Shown: positions 1 through 7,105, counted from the first letter of the stretch. The stretch: DNA of 64,000 nucleotides from CAYQUC01 sp964514215 (GCA_964514215.1 CAZEPW010000006.1:1-64000), one strand, 5' to 3'. Notes: generated by a model from the letters alone, not told the origin. Numbers and translations: made by a program.

Positions 1-497
1 AAATTAGTAACCGTAAATGTCGAAGCCGGTTTAGAATACTGAATAAAATTAAATGGATTAAAATGGAAATATTGTAGAATACCAATTAATGATACAATAG
101 CCGCACTAATTATCGACACCACAGCAATGATAATTAAACGCTCTCTAGTAATTAGTTGCGAGGTGATAAATGCAATAAGCATCAAACTGGATAACTGTAC
201 TAACTCGATAATTCCATTTTTAATATCAACAGTCCAAGTAATGGATAATGCTGACCAAACATAAAATAACAATATAGGAATAAAAATTATATGACTAAAA
301 ATAGGTTTATTATTCCGATAAGACGTAATCACCCAGAAACAAAGAGCAACACTAGAAAATATGCCTAGTAAAGCATATCGAGGTAACGATGCTGCATCGC
401 GTAAATCGCCCCAATAGAGTAACGGATGTACGAATACCAATACAGCTAGTAAAATCGTAATCCAATTAAAATTTTCTTTTTTAAAAATGGCATTCAT
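1..497 (-). CDS. O-antigen ligase-like polytopic membrane protein (N-terminal part)
   Basis: The reading frame is open from an ATG at 495-497 on the minus strand to the left edge, giving about 165 residues. It encodes several hydrophobic segments (for example around WITILLAVLVFVHPLLYW, then a second near residues 45-60) with short loops. The stretch near the edge, QYSKPASTFTVTN, resembles the region after the early membrane segments in Wzy/WaaL-type polymerases and ligases, where R-x-(S/A)-(G/S)-T-F-x-N is common. The catalytic periplasmic loop of that family would lie beyond the window, so the assignment is by topology and this partial motif. No strong ribosome binding site is seen. A flagellar or other polytopic protein cannot be excluded. 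Confidence 0.6.
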   Translation of the reverse strand, partial: MNAIFKKENFNWITILLAVLVFVHPLLYWGDLRDAASLPRYALLGIFSSVALCFWVITSYRNNKPIFSHIIFIPILLFYVWSALSITWTVDIKNGIIELVQLSSLMLIAFITSQLITRERLIIIAVVSIISAAIVSLIGILQYFHFNPFNFIQYSKPASTFTVTN

Positions 498-858
498 AAA
501 AAATAAATCGATCAAGTTAATTTTGTAAGTATTGCATAAAAAAGATAAATTAACAGTAAAACCCTATTAAATTCAACACAATAGATGATATAAAAAATAT
601 ATCTTAGCCCAACATCAGGCTTTAATACAAACGAATTGCCTTAAAAAATGTATGATATAAACCAAATCAATTTAATTTACCATAACACCATTGATATCCT
701 TATATAGCAGCCACATCGACCTTTCGTGCAATTCATGCGTCTGGTCACTATCCCAATCATATGTAACTATAAACAACAAAATTGTAAATTATATTTTCGA
801 CTGAAAAAAAATACCAAGTTTACCTACCTCTGTATAATTAATCCCATAAATACAGCTA
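498..858. other. Intergenic region, 361 bases, no gene found
   Basis: This AT-rich stretch lies between the outward-reading membrane protein gene and the stop of the 316-residue protein gene. An open frame at 726-914 on the plus strand has no ribosome binding site and overlaps the end of the next gene, so it is not called. A weak promoter for the membrane protein may be present on the minus strand (TTGAAT, 17 bases, TTAATT). No tRNA, hairpin terminator or long repeat is evident. Confidence 0.5.
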
Positions 859-1809
859 CTATACCGTCATACGATACCATTCAGGGTTTGCAACTTTTCT
901 ATACATTCGTTTAAACTGTTTATCACCATTCAAGAATTCAGGAGCATTCTTCGTTTTTGTAAAACAAAATTGACGTGGCAACTTGCTATAAATAGATCGA
1001 GGTGGTTTAGAAAACTTTATCTTCTTTACCTTGTGTCCAGTATTTTCACTGTGGAAATAAATATTATTAATTCCCATTTCTCTTTCAATAAAATCAATAG
1101 TGGCTGAAAGCATTGCTTCAGACCATATTTTATTATAAGGTGATAAAAATTCTTCACAATAATTAATTATATTATCTAAAGAACCATTCAAAGCCCAACC
1201 TTTGGCAATTGTAGAATTATGCTTTTTATGAAATTTGGCAGTTCTCAATAAACGCCTCGCTTTACGCAACCAATCACATTGAATTTCTTCTATTAAGGCT
1301 TCATTCTGACTAAAATCCAAATCTATACGAGACCAAGCCAATGTTTCACGAAAGTAACGACGATCATCCAATTCTAATATTGGGTGAGAATAAGAATTTA
1401 ATAATGATCCCGAATTAGGTTTAACCATTTTTTGGTAAAAATCATCATGCTGATTTGAAAAATTTAATTGCAAAACTAAATTATAACCCCGCCGTGAAGT
1501 TTGATCCCAACCATAACTATTACTACCCCAACAACCAAGAGTCAGTAAAAAATTATATGTTTCTTTTGGCCAGACACTATTTAATATCTCTGGCGTTAAA
1601 TAACCTTTACCAATCATTGACAAAACAAGTTTAATGTCTGGTTTCTCTAATAATCCAGAAAATAACGACTTTTTTATATTACTAACCGTCTCACCTTTTC
1701 CAATAAAACGCTCCAATAACATAAAAGCGTATCGGTCTTTAAAATAATGAAATTTAGTACGTTCTTTTGGCATACAATCTATAATTTCATTAATTAATTC
1801 AATATCCAT
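859..1809 (-). CDS. Conserved hypothetical protein with EIQxDW motif
   Basis: The 316-residue product has no signal peptide or membrane segment. It is rich in aromatic and basic residues. Notable blocks are QTSRRGYNLVLQLNFS near residue 105, LAWSRIDLDF then EEIQCDWLRKARRL near 170-190, IWSEAMLSATIDFIEREMGI near 230-250 and PPRSIYSKLPRQFCF near 275. The pair EIQxDW followed by W-x-E-x-(A/M)-x(n)-A-x-x-(F/Y)-(I/A) recalls a domain I remember from large polyvalent phage and conjugative-element proteins. That is a resemblance, not an identification. The purine-rich AGAGAAGAAGA upstream is a plausible ribosome binding site. The gene is last in a minus-strand string of small genes and a tRNA-like gene, which suggests co-transcription. 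Function is unknown. Confidence 0.7.
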   Translation of the reverse strand: MDIELINEIIDCMPKERTKFHYFKDRYAFMLLERFIGKGETVSNIKKSLFSGLLEKPDIKLVLSMIGKGYLTPEILNSVWPKETYNFLLTLGCWGSNSYGWDQTSRRGYNLVLQLNFSNQHDDFYQKMVKPNSGSLLNSYSHPILELDDRRYFRETLAWSRIDLDFSQNEALIEEIQCDWLRKARRLLRTAKFHKKHNSTIAKGWALNGSLDNIINYCEEFLSPYNKIWSEAMLSATIDFIEREMGINNIYFHSENTGHKVKKIKFSKPPRSIYSKLPRQFCFTKTKNAPEFLNGDKQFKRMYRKVANPEWYRMTV

Positions 1810-1883
1810 TTAATCTTCTTCTCTATATAAAATTAAAAACTAATATCTGTGCTGATGCTACTACAAAATAGCTCGACATATAG

Positions 1884-1957
1884 TACGCCCCCTCGGATTC
1901 GAACCGAGAAAAAGCTGGTTCTAAACCAGCTATGTATGCCTATTCCATCAGAGGCAC
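1884..1957 (-). tRNA. tRNA-Leu(UAG)-like gene with short variable loop
   Basis: On the minus strand a full cloverleaf can be drawn. The acceptor arm is GTGCCTC (1957-1951) with GGGGCGT (1891-1885) and contains three G-U pairs. A Leu-like D arm follows, with ATG/CAT stem and GG in the loop. The anticodon stem GCTGG/CCAGC is perfect with loop TTTAGAA, giving anticodon UAG. The T arm is CTCGG-TTCGAAT-CCGAG and the discriminator base is A. The variable region is only five T residues, whereas bacterial tRNA-Leu normally has a long class II variable arm. The gene is followed by CTA instead of CCA. The D arm and anticodon argue for descent from tRNA-Leu. It could be a degenerate or specialised phage-type tRNA, and charging by LeuRS is uncertain. 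Confidence 0.6.
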
Positions 1958-1976
1958 AGATTTGAGATACTACCGT

Positions 1977-2153
1977 TCAAGCAAAAGGTCTAATCAATTT
2001 AAGTAAATCGTGTAGTTTTGGATTATTACGATTTTCAATCCAAGCATTTCCGATTAACCAACGTAAATTAGCCTGCGTTGGGATACTTCTATTAACTGGC
2101 ACATTAAGTTGATCAATAAGCCGTCTAAATTTATTAATTTCAAAACAAGTCAT
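1977..2153 (-). CDS. Small hypothetical protein, 58 residues
   Basis: An ATG at 2151-2153 is preceded by GGAG at good spacing and opens a 58-codon frame ending in TGA. The product starts MTCFEINKFRRL and contains PTQANLRWLIGNAWIENRN. It is soluble, slightly basic and without cysteine pairs. I do not recognise a characterised family. The R-x-I-P-T-x-x-N-L-R-W-L type of segment looks like small conserved proteins seen in phage early regions, by memory only. It lies 27 bases after the 76-residue gene and just before the tRNA-like gene on the same strand, which supports one transcript. Confidence 0.55.
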   Translation of the reverse strand: MTCFEINKFRRLIDQLNVPVNRSIPTQANLRWLIGNAWIENRNNPKLHDLLKLIRPFA

Positions 2154-2180
2154 AATATACTCCTTATCAAATTTACTCCT

Positions 2181-2411
2181 TTAAAACTGAATTCTTGATG
2201 AATAATTTAGATTCATATTCAAATCACTCAAATAAAGTTTTTTAATAATACTTATCAGTAATACAATTAAAGAACTCCATTCAAGTTTCAATTTTTGCTT
2301 CTCTACCCGTCTTTTAGCTTTTCTTGACTTATCATGTACACCGCCTTTTTTTAATAGCGGATGAGCATGTAACGGATTGCGTACCTTTATAATTTTGATC
2401 TTTATTTTCAT
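2181..2411 (-). CDS. Small basic hypothetical protein, 76 residues
   Basis: The start ATG is preceded by GGAG with seven bases of spacing, a good ribosome binding site. The N-terminal half is strongly basic with the block VRNPLHAHPLLKKGGVHDKS followed by KAKRRVEKQKLK. I associate such a block with short conserved proteins of phages and their hosts, without a known role. The C-terminal part (SLIVLLISIIKKLYL) is hydrophobic and looks unlike the rest. This could be a membrane tail or the product of a frame change late in the gene. It belongs to the minus-strand string of small genes. Confidence 0.55.
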   Translation of the reverse strand: MKIKIKIIKVRNPLHAHPLLKKGGVHDKSRKAKRRVEKQKLKLEWSSLIVLLISIIKKLYLSDLNMNLNYSSRIQF

Positions 2412-2504
2412 TAATTTTCTCCATTAATACTAATGCATGTTGTTATACAGCTCGTATTTTCCCTCACAACGACTCCCATAGAAACAGTATCGCTTTACTA
2501 ACCT

Positions 2505-2539
2505 TTGTAATACTAGGTAGTTAATAGTTAGTATTACAA
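2505..2539. repeat. Perfect 11-base inverted repeat
   Basis: TTGTAATACTA at 2505-2515 is matched by TAGTATTACAA at 2529-2539 with a 13-base spacer. It lies upstream of the 76-residue gene in the non-coding gap. It could be a binding site for a dimeric regulator or an RNA hairpin. It has no T run and so is not a typical terminator. Confidence 0.6.
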
Positions 2540-2563
2540 CAGACACAAATAAACAGTAGGCAT

Positions 2564-2602
2564 AAAAAAACCCCGTTAAACAAACAGCCTAACGGGGTTT
2601 TT
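2564..2602. terminator. Bidirectional rho-independent terminator
   Basis: CCCCGTTA at 2571-2578 pairs with TAACGGGG at 2590-2597 around an 11-base loop. Seven A residues precede it and five T residues follow it, so the hairpin has a U run on either strand. On the minus strand it would end or attenuate the transcript of the 49-residue gene before the 76-residue gene. Confidence 0.8.
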
Positions 2603-2610
2603 GATTTCCT

Positions 2611-2636
2611 CGAAAGACATTTATTTAAGTCTTTCG
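2611..2636. repeat. Near-palindrome at the end of the 49-residue gene
   Basis: CGAAAGAC at 2611-2618 is mirrored by GTCTTTCG at 2629-2636, with a largely self-complementary centre. It sits between the stop of the 49-residue gene and the terminator hairpin. It may form an RNA hairpin or be a protein-binding site. Confidence 0.5.
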
Positions 2637-2655
2637 TGAAATATTATACGAAAAA

Positions 2656-2805
2656 CTATGTCATACCAAGTTCATTTAAATGGAACTTAGTTTGTTTACT
2701 ACTGATTAATAGATTACGCAAACAAGCAGGCGAATCTGTCCCTGACATTCCGAGAGACTCGGATTTCAGTGACGAGCTGTAATGAGTGATTTGTGTAACC
2801 TGCAT
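2656..2805 (-). CDS. Very small hypothetical protein, 49 residues
   Basis: ATG at 2803-2805 is preceded by GGAG at six bases, a near-ideal ribosome binding site, and by a plausible promoter at 2830-2857. The product begins MQVTQITHYSSSLKSES and is rich in serine, with one cysteine and no recognised domain. By position it is the first gene reading away from the XRE-type regulator, the place where phage modules often encode a Cro-like or antirepressor protein. No helix-turn-helix is visible in it. The coding region contains a 21-base near-palindrome at 2668-2688. Confidence 0.45.
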   Translation of the reverse strand: MQVTQITHYSSSLKSESLGMSGTDSPACLRNLLISSKQTKFHLNELGMT

Positions 2806-2829
2806 GTATGTCTCCATTAATTTCAGTAA

Positions 2830-2857
2830 AGTATAATAGTATATTCCAAGAAAGCAA
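2830..2857 (-). promoter_or_regulatory. Putative sigma70 promoter of the small-gene string
   Basis: On the minus strand TTGCTT (2857-2852) and TATACT (2835-2830) are separated by 16 bases and precede the GGAG and ATG of the 49-residue gene. The -35 region overlaps the CAAGA repeats, so binding there would be expected to block transcription. Confidence 0.5.
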
Positions 2858-2878
2858 GATTTATTTTCAAGATTCTTG
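2847..2878. promoter_or_regulatory. Putative operator with repeated CAAGA elements
   Basis: CAAGA occurs at 2847-2851, 2855-2859 and 2868-2872, and its complement TCTTG at 2874-2878. The last two form CAAGA-T-TCTTG, a perfect short palindrome. They lie in the 107-base gap between the divergent XRE regulator and the 49-residue gene. Autoregulation by the XRE protein is inferred. Confidence 0.45.
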
Positions 2879-2912
2879 TATCATGAGGATATGCTAATAA
2901 AAGGATATCCCT

Positions 2913-3509
2913 ATGTCAGATAAGAAAAATCCAACAGCAGTGCAGATTGGCCAGCGTATTAAACAAGCTCGTAAGATGGCCGGATTTGAAACTGCATCCC
3001 AGTTGCTCATGAAAATACCAGACTGGGGAACAGGAAGACTTGGTAATTACGAAGCGGGTATATCACTGCCATCCCCCAATGATGTTAAAATATTAGCTAA
3101 AATAACGGATTCATCTCCATGTTGGATCATGTTTGGGCTAGGCCCAATAAGAGCAACAGACCGAGATAAACAAGCAATCCGACATCAAAACTTTAGCTAT
3201 ATAATTGATAAATGCATGTGCAAAAAAGGAGATTTTACAAAATTTTTAAACCAAATTGGTTTATCACGAAAAAAAGTTGACGAGTTTATAAACAATCCAT
3301 TTAAAAAAATATCAGACAGACTTTCCAGAAAATCAGAACAGTTTACAAAAAAGCCTCTAGGTTGGTTAGATGAACAACATGTTGAATCTGACCCTGTGTG
3401 TGCTGCATTTCCTGAAGATATGAGAAGAATAATGGCAATTTTTTCAAATTTACCTCACGAACAACGCATTATGTTATTAAAAATTTCTGAAGTTTTTAAT
3501 AACGATTAA
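2913..3509 (+). CDS. XRE-family transcriptional regulator (phage repressor-like)
   Basis: The 198-residue product has an N-terminal helix-turn-helix domain of the Cro/CI type, about residues 9-75. IGQRIKQARKMAGF is followed by a recognition region around WGTGRLGNYEAGISLPSPND, then the usual LAKITDSSPCWIMFGLGP segment. No S24 peptidase Ser/Lys dyad is visible in the C-terminal half, so RecA-triggered self-cleavage is not supported. The ATG is preceded by AAGGA at good spacing. The gene is divergent from the small-gene string, and the shared intergenic region carries CAAGA repeats. This fits a repressor controlling both directions. Confidence 0.8.
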   Translation: MSDKKNPTAVQIGQRIKQARKMAGFETASQLLMKIPDWGTGRLGNYEAGISLPSPNDVKILAKITDSSPCWIMFGLGPIRATDRDKQAIRHQNFSYIIDKCMCKKGDFTKFLNQIGLSRKKVDEFINNPFKKISDRLSRKSEQFTKKPLGWLDEQHVESDPVCAAFPEDMRRIMAIFSNLPHEQRIMLLKISEVFNND

Positions 3510-3563
3510 TGGTTGTTGTAATTTTTCTTTGAAACAATAATTAAATCCGTTCAAATGCAATGT

Positions 3564-3593
3564 GTTGAGTAGCTACCGATGAAGCTACTCAAC
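3564..3593. terminator. Perfect 11-bp hairpin between convergent genes
   Basis: GTTGAGTAGCT (3564-3574) pairs with AGCTACTCAAC (3583-3593) across an 8-base loop. It lies between the stops of the XRE gene (plus) and the subtilase gene (minus). There is no immediate T run; seven T residues follow only about 18 bases later on the plus strand. Terminator function is therefore likely but not certain. Confidence 0.5.
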
Positions 3594-3615
3594 TTACCCA
3601 ATAAAAACAGTTTTT

Positions 3616-5631
3616 TTAATTCGAAGCCGTATAGCTATAGTCAGAGAATAACCATGCGCCTTGATAATACCAAAATCGAACATACAGCAAAGAACCATCA
3701 ACAGGAAGATTGTTTAATGTTATACCAGTTGAATCTATCGATTGTTGGACATTGTATATATCATTACCACCCACAGTTGTTCCTATATATAAGTAAGCAT
3801 CCGTTGATGTGACAGGCACTCTCCATTTAAACCGGGTACTGGAATTTGTTAAGGTTGCACCATTCACCGGACTTGAAATACCTGCCGCTGAATAAACATA
3901 ATCGGTATGCTTCCAAACTCCAGACTGTAAATCGTTTAACCGAACATAAATTTTTCTACCATCAACAGGAATTTCGGTTACAGTGGTGCTGGTAGAAGTT
4001 AATCCTTGTTCGACGTTATAAATATCAGCTGCACCTAAACTAGTGCCAACAAAAAGCCACATATTACTGGCACCAACCGGTATATTCCAACTAAAGTCAA
4101 CACTGCTACCAACTAATGGTAAACCATCAACCGGTTTCGTTATTCCAATTAAAAAAGAATCTATCGATGCTTTAATATTGGGTAATGGTCCAATCCGAAC
4201 TGCGGTGTTTATCGTTTGAGCAGTACCATTACGGGTTAAAACGTTACGCATTTCAATCGAATTTAATATTGGTAAACCATTTGCCAAGCGCACTCCTTGA
4301 ATACTGGCTATCGATCCAACCACCATCGGAGAAGCGCTTGATGTGCCCGAAAAAGTACTGGTATAAAGATGATCAACTCCGGCATTAAACAGATCTCCAT
4401 AGCCGGTTGTAGTAACATTTTCTCCCCAGGCATGCACATCAATTCGAGATCCAAAGTTAGTGAAACACATGGGTTCACTGCTTGTTGAAAAACTGGCCGC
4501 AACAATAATGGCGCCTGAATCACGCACATTTCGATCAAAGACACCATTAAAATCCGGGTGGTCAAGATCAACCGAGCCATTACCGGCAGCTTCAACAACA
4601 ATAACGCCGTTTGCTGTCGCAGTCTGTATAACATCAAAATTAGCTTGAAGATACTCAACGGGTACTAAATCACATTGACTGGTATTACAAGTACAATTAG
4701 CTGTTATAGGAGCTCCACCTGTTTGTAATTCAAGTAACACTATATCGCCAGCAGCAACATTTGCTGCAGCAGTTGCTATAGCATCAGCAACGCCAACCCC
4801 TTCAATACTCGAAACGCCAAAATTTGAATTACTGATAATGCCTGTTATACCAGCCGAATTATCTTTTGTTGCCAGGATACCCAATACGGCAGTACCATGA
4901 TTTAGCCAATTGATATCATTAAAATGTGGACGCAAATCCGTTATATTAGTTGGATAATCTTCGTGCGTGATTTGCCAAGCACCTTCAACATCAAAAACAG
5001 TAACATTTTTACCACGAGCGCCGACTACTTGCCAAGCCGACTCCGCATTAATGCCATTTTGTATTGCTGCACCTAAATATCCTTGTTTAGCGGTATAATC
5101 CGGTGTGACCGGGATACTGGAAACAGCCAAGCTGGGTACTGGCGCTGCATAAGCAATGTCAATACTACGCAAAGTATTAATACTTTGTAGCATGGATTGT
5201 ATATCGGAAAAAATACTGGCTGAATTAATTGATATACGATAATACAAATTCAAATTATTTAGTTTTTTCTGACTTTTTGCTTCTCCAGATGCTTTCAAGC
5301 TATCCAGTTTTTTCTCGGTTAAACTTAATAAACGCTGAATACTAAAACCACTTGCACTCACAATTCTCGATAATGATTGCACATCGTTTGATACTACAAT
5401 TGATGTGATACCGACTGGCATAACATTGTCAGTTTTTACAACTAAAGCTAAGCTGCCCTTACGGATTCTTACCCCCGTCCCTTCTTTAAACTTAACAACA
5501 ACATGTGTAACTAAGGTATCTGATGGTAATTCATATCGTTGAAATTTTTCTAATGGTGTTAATTCAACCGCTTGTACACTTTTTAATATCAATAAAGACA
5601 TTAAACTAATAATAATTCTTTTATTAAACAT
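3616..5631 (-). CDS. Secreted subtilisin-like serine protease (S8 family)
   Basis: The 671-residue product starts with a signal peptide (about 1-21, ending SVQA). A pro-region of about 170 residues follows, then an S8 catalytic domain. The visible triad is Asp214 in FDVEGAWQITHED, His245 in NHGTAVLG and Ser431 in SGTSSASP. The oxyanion Asn351 is in EAAGNGS. Aspartate is followed by VE, not the commoner TG/SG, a variant seen in some bacterial subtilases. A small Cys cluster (CTCNTSQC) lies at 313-320. Residues 498-582 and 585-669 form two similar repeats with the shared pattern F-x-W ... Y-(V/L)-x-(V/I)-G-T ... DIYNV ... PVDG, probably beta-sandwich modules. AAGGAG precedes the ATG. Substrate is unknown; secretion is inferred. 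Confidence 0.9.
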   Translation of the reverse strand: MFNKRIIISLMSLLILKSVQAVELTPLEKFQRYELPSDTLVTHVVVKFKEGTGVRIRKGSLALVVKTDNVMPVGITSIVVSNDVQSLSRIVSASGFSIQRLLSLTEKKLDSLKASGEAKSQKKLNNLNLYYRISINSASIFSDIQSMLQSINTLRSIDIAYAAPVPSLAVSSIPVTPDYTAKQGYLGAAIQNGINAESAWQVVGARGKNVTVFDVEGAWQITHEDYPTNITDLRPHFNDINWLNHGTAVLGILATKDNSAGITGIISNSNFGVSSIEGVGVADAIATAAANVAAGDIVLLELQTGGAPITANCTCNTSQCDLVPVEYLQANFDVIQTATANGVIVVEAAGNGSVDLDHPDFNGVFDRNVRDSGAIIVAASFSTSSEPMCFTNFGSRIDVHAWGENVTTTGYGDLFNAGVDHLYTSTFSGTSSASPMVVGSIASIQGVRLANGLPILNSIEMRNVLTRNGTAQTINTAVRIGPLPNIKASIDSFLIGITKPVDGLPLVGSSVDFSWNIPVGASNMWLFVGTSLGAADIYNVEQGLTSTSTTVTEIPVDGRKIYVRLNDLQSGVWKHTDYVYSAAGISSPVNGATLTNSSTRFKWRVPVTSTDAYLYIGTTVGGNDIYNVQQSIDSTGITLNNLPVDGSLLYVRFWYYQGAWLFSDYSYTASN

Positions 5632-5743
5632 TATTGCTTTACACTCCTTGTTTCAAGGCTATTTAATATTAATAAATATTTAATATCTGTTTAACCTAAG
5701 TTGACTACCTAAAATAATCTATTCCTTAATTAGTCGTGTAAAC

Positions 5744-5771
5744 TTTGTTTTTATTACAAATGAAGTATAAT
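5744..5771 (+). promoter_or_regulatory. Weak candidate promoter of the phosphatase gene
   Basis: TATAAT at 5766-5771 is preceded at 16 bases by TTTGTT. It lies 51 bases upstream of the ATG of the inositol-monophosphatase-family gene. The -10 is good and the -35 is poor. Confidence 0.35.
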
Positions 5772-5822
5772 TATTCTATTAAATTTTAATTTTCCAGAGA
5801 CTAAACCTAAGATACAAACTAC

Positions 5823-6608
5823 ATGTATGAAAAAATAGCACCGATCATCGAAATAGTTAAAACAGCAGCCATAAAAGAACTATTACCCCGCTTCACTAAA
5901 GTTAAAAAACAAATAAAAACTGATGGTAGCATCGTTACTGAGGCTGACTTGGCGATGCAAAATCACTTATCTCATGAACTATTAAATAAATATCCCAACA
6001 CCATAGTATTATCTGAAGAAATGACAATAAAAGAACAAATTACTGTTTTAAACTCAGATTGTGCTATTTGGTGTATGGATCCATTGGATGGAACCAGCAA
6101 CTATTCTTCCTCAATACCCTATTTTGCAGTATCATTATCATTAATTGTTGAGGGTAAGGTCATAATGGGCTTAGTTTATGACCCAATACGTGACGAACTC
6201 TTTTCAGCATCAGAACAAGAACCAGCTCGACTTAATAATAAAGAGTTGAAATGTACAACTAATATAACAACATTAAATGATGTTATCGCCATTATCGATT
6301 TTAAACGGCTTAAAAATAAGTTATCGATAAAACTGATACAAGAACAACCATTTGCTTCACAAAGAAACTTTGGCGCGTCAGCGTTGGACTGGTGCTGGTT
6401 AGCTGCAAATCGTGGGCATGTATATTTACATGGCAAGCAAAATATTTGGGATTATTCTGCCGGTCATTTCATTTTTCAAAAAGCCGGCGGCTTTTCTTGT
6501 ACACAGGAAGGAGATCCTATATTTATTCCACAGCTTGAAGCGCGTTCAGTAATAGCAGCAGTTAATCAGCAACTGTACTATAATTGGAAACAATGGATTA
6601 ATAAATAA
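5823..6608 (+). CDS. Inositol monophosphatase family protein
   Basis: The 261-residue protein has the Mg-dependent phosphatase signatures of the IMPase/FBPase/CysQ superfamily. These are LSEE near residue 64, DPLDGTSNY near 87-95 and WDYSAG near 213. These residues bind the metals and the phosphate. Length and motifs match SuhB-like enzymes more than CysQ, but substrate (inositol phosphate, 3'-phosphoadenosine phosphate or another sugar phosphate) cannot be decided from sequence. It is transcribed alone and converges on the small lipoprotein gene with only about ten bases between stops. Confidence 0.85.
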   Translation: MYEKIAPIIEIVKTAAIKELLPRFTKVKKQIKTDGSIVTEADLAMQNHLSHELLNKYPNTIVLSEEMTIKEQITVLNSDCAIWCMDPLDGTSNYSSSIPYFAVSLSLIVEGKVIMGLVYDPIRDELFSASEQEPARLNNKELKCTTNITTLNDVIAIIDFKRLKNKLSIKLIQEQPFASQRNFGASALDWCWLAANRGHVYLHGKQNIWDYSAGHFIFQKAGGFSCTQEGDPIFIPQLEARSVIAAVNQQLYYNWKQWINK

Positions 6609-6618
6609 ACAATTAAAT

Positions 6619-7065
6619 CTATTTTAATTCAATTTCAAAATAACGTTCTAATTTTAGCTTATTAGTTTTAACCACAACATTTACAATCCAATCACGACGA
6701 CCAGATACGCAGATTGGCAACACAACTTTAGTCGTCCAATATTCTGAATCTTCAATTTTTTTTAAGTTAAAAACATTTTTTCCCATTTCCATTTTTTTCA
6801 TTGAAAATTGAATTTCAAGTTGACTAACACTTTCCTTATCTCGACTATCTAACTTTACCGTTACTGGAAATGGTTGTAAATAAGGTATTTCTTTAGGTAA
6901 CAGAATTGCTATTACTTGTTTGTTAATTATTGATTCACACCAGTCACCATTAGCTAGACAACTTTTAATTTTATTTGTAGTTGTTAATTCTTCTGAACAT
7001 GAGATGAATATAAACAGAGAGCAACAGAGAAAAAGAAATGAATAATTTTTTTTAAAATACGCCAT
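6619..7065 (-). CDS. Small lipoprotein, FixH/YtkA-like
   Basis: The frame extends to 7137, but the ATG at 7063-7065 is preferred. It gives a lipoprotein signal directly (MAYFKKNYSFLFLCC, then lipobox IFISC with Cys23) and avoids overlap with the upstream Nudix gene. The mature part of about 125 residues contains M-x-M-G (MEMGKN), then EYWTTKVVLPICVSGRRDW. This spacing resembles FixH/YtkA-like periplasmic domains, where a Met-rich motif precedes a G-x-(Y/W) ... C-x-x-G-x-x-x-W block. The role is unknown. It probably shares a transcript with the Nudix gene. Confidence 0.7.
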   Translation of the reverse strand: MAYFKKNYSFLFLCCSLFIFISCSEELTTTNKIKSCLANGDWCESIINKQVIAILLPKEIPYLQPFPVTVKLDSRDKESVSQLEIQFSMKKMEMGKNVFNLKKIEDSEYWTTKVVLPICVSGRRDWIVNVVVKTNKLKLERYFEIELK

Positions 7066-7105
7066 TAGCACTTCAATGAAATAATTTATATTATAGGGGT
7101 GAATA

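Noticed and set aside
726..914. 62-codon plus-strand frame
   Set aside because: No ribosome binding site or recognisable protein, and it overlaps the end of the 316-residue gene.
3579..3812. 77-codon plus-strand frame
   Set aside because: Lies antisense to the end of the subtilase gene, and its product looks like the complement of that gene.
4308..4658. 116-codon minus-strand frame inside the subtilase gene
   Set aside because: It is an alternative frame of a gene with clear catalytic motifs.
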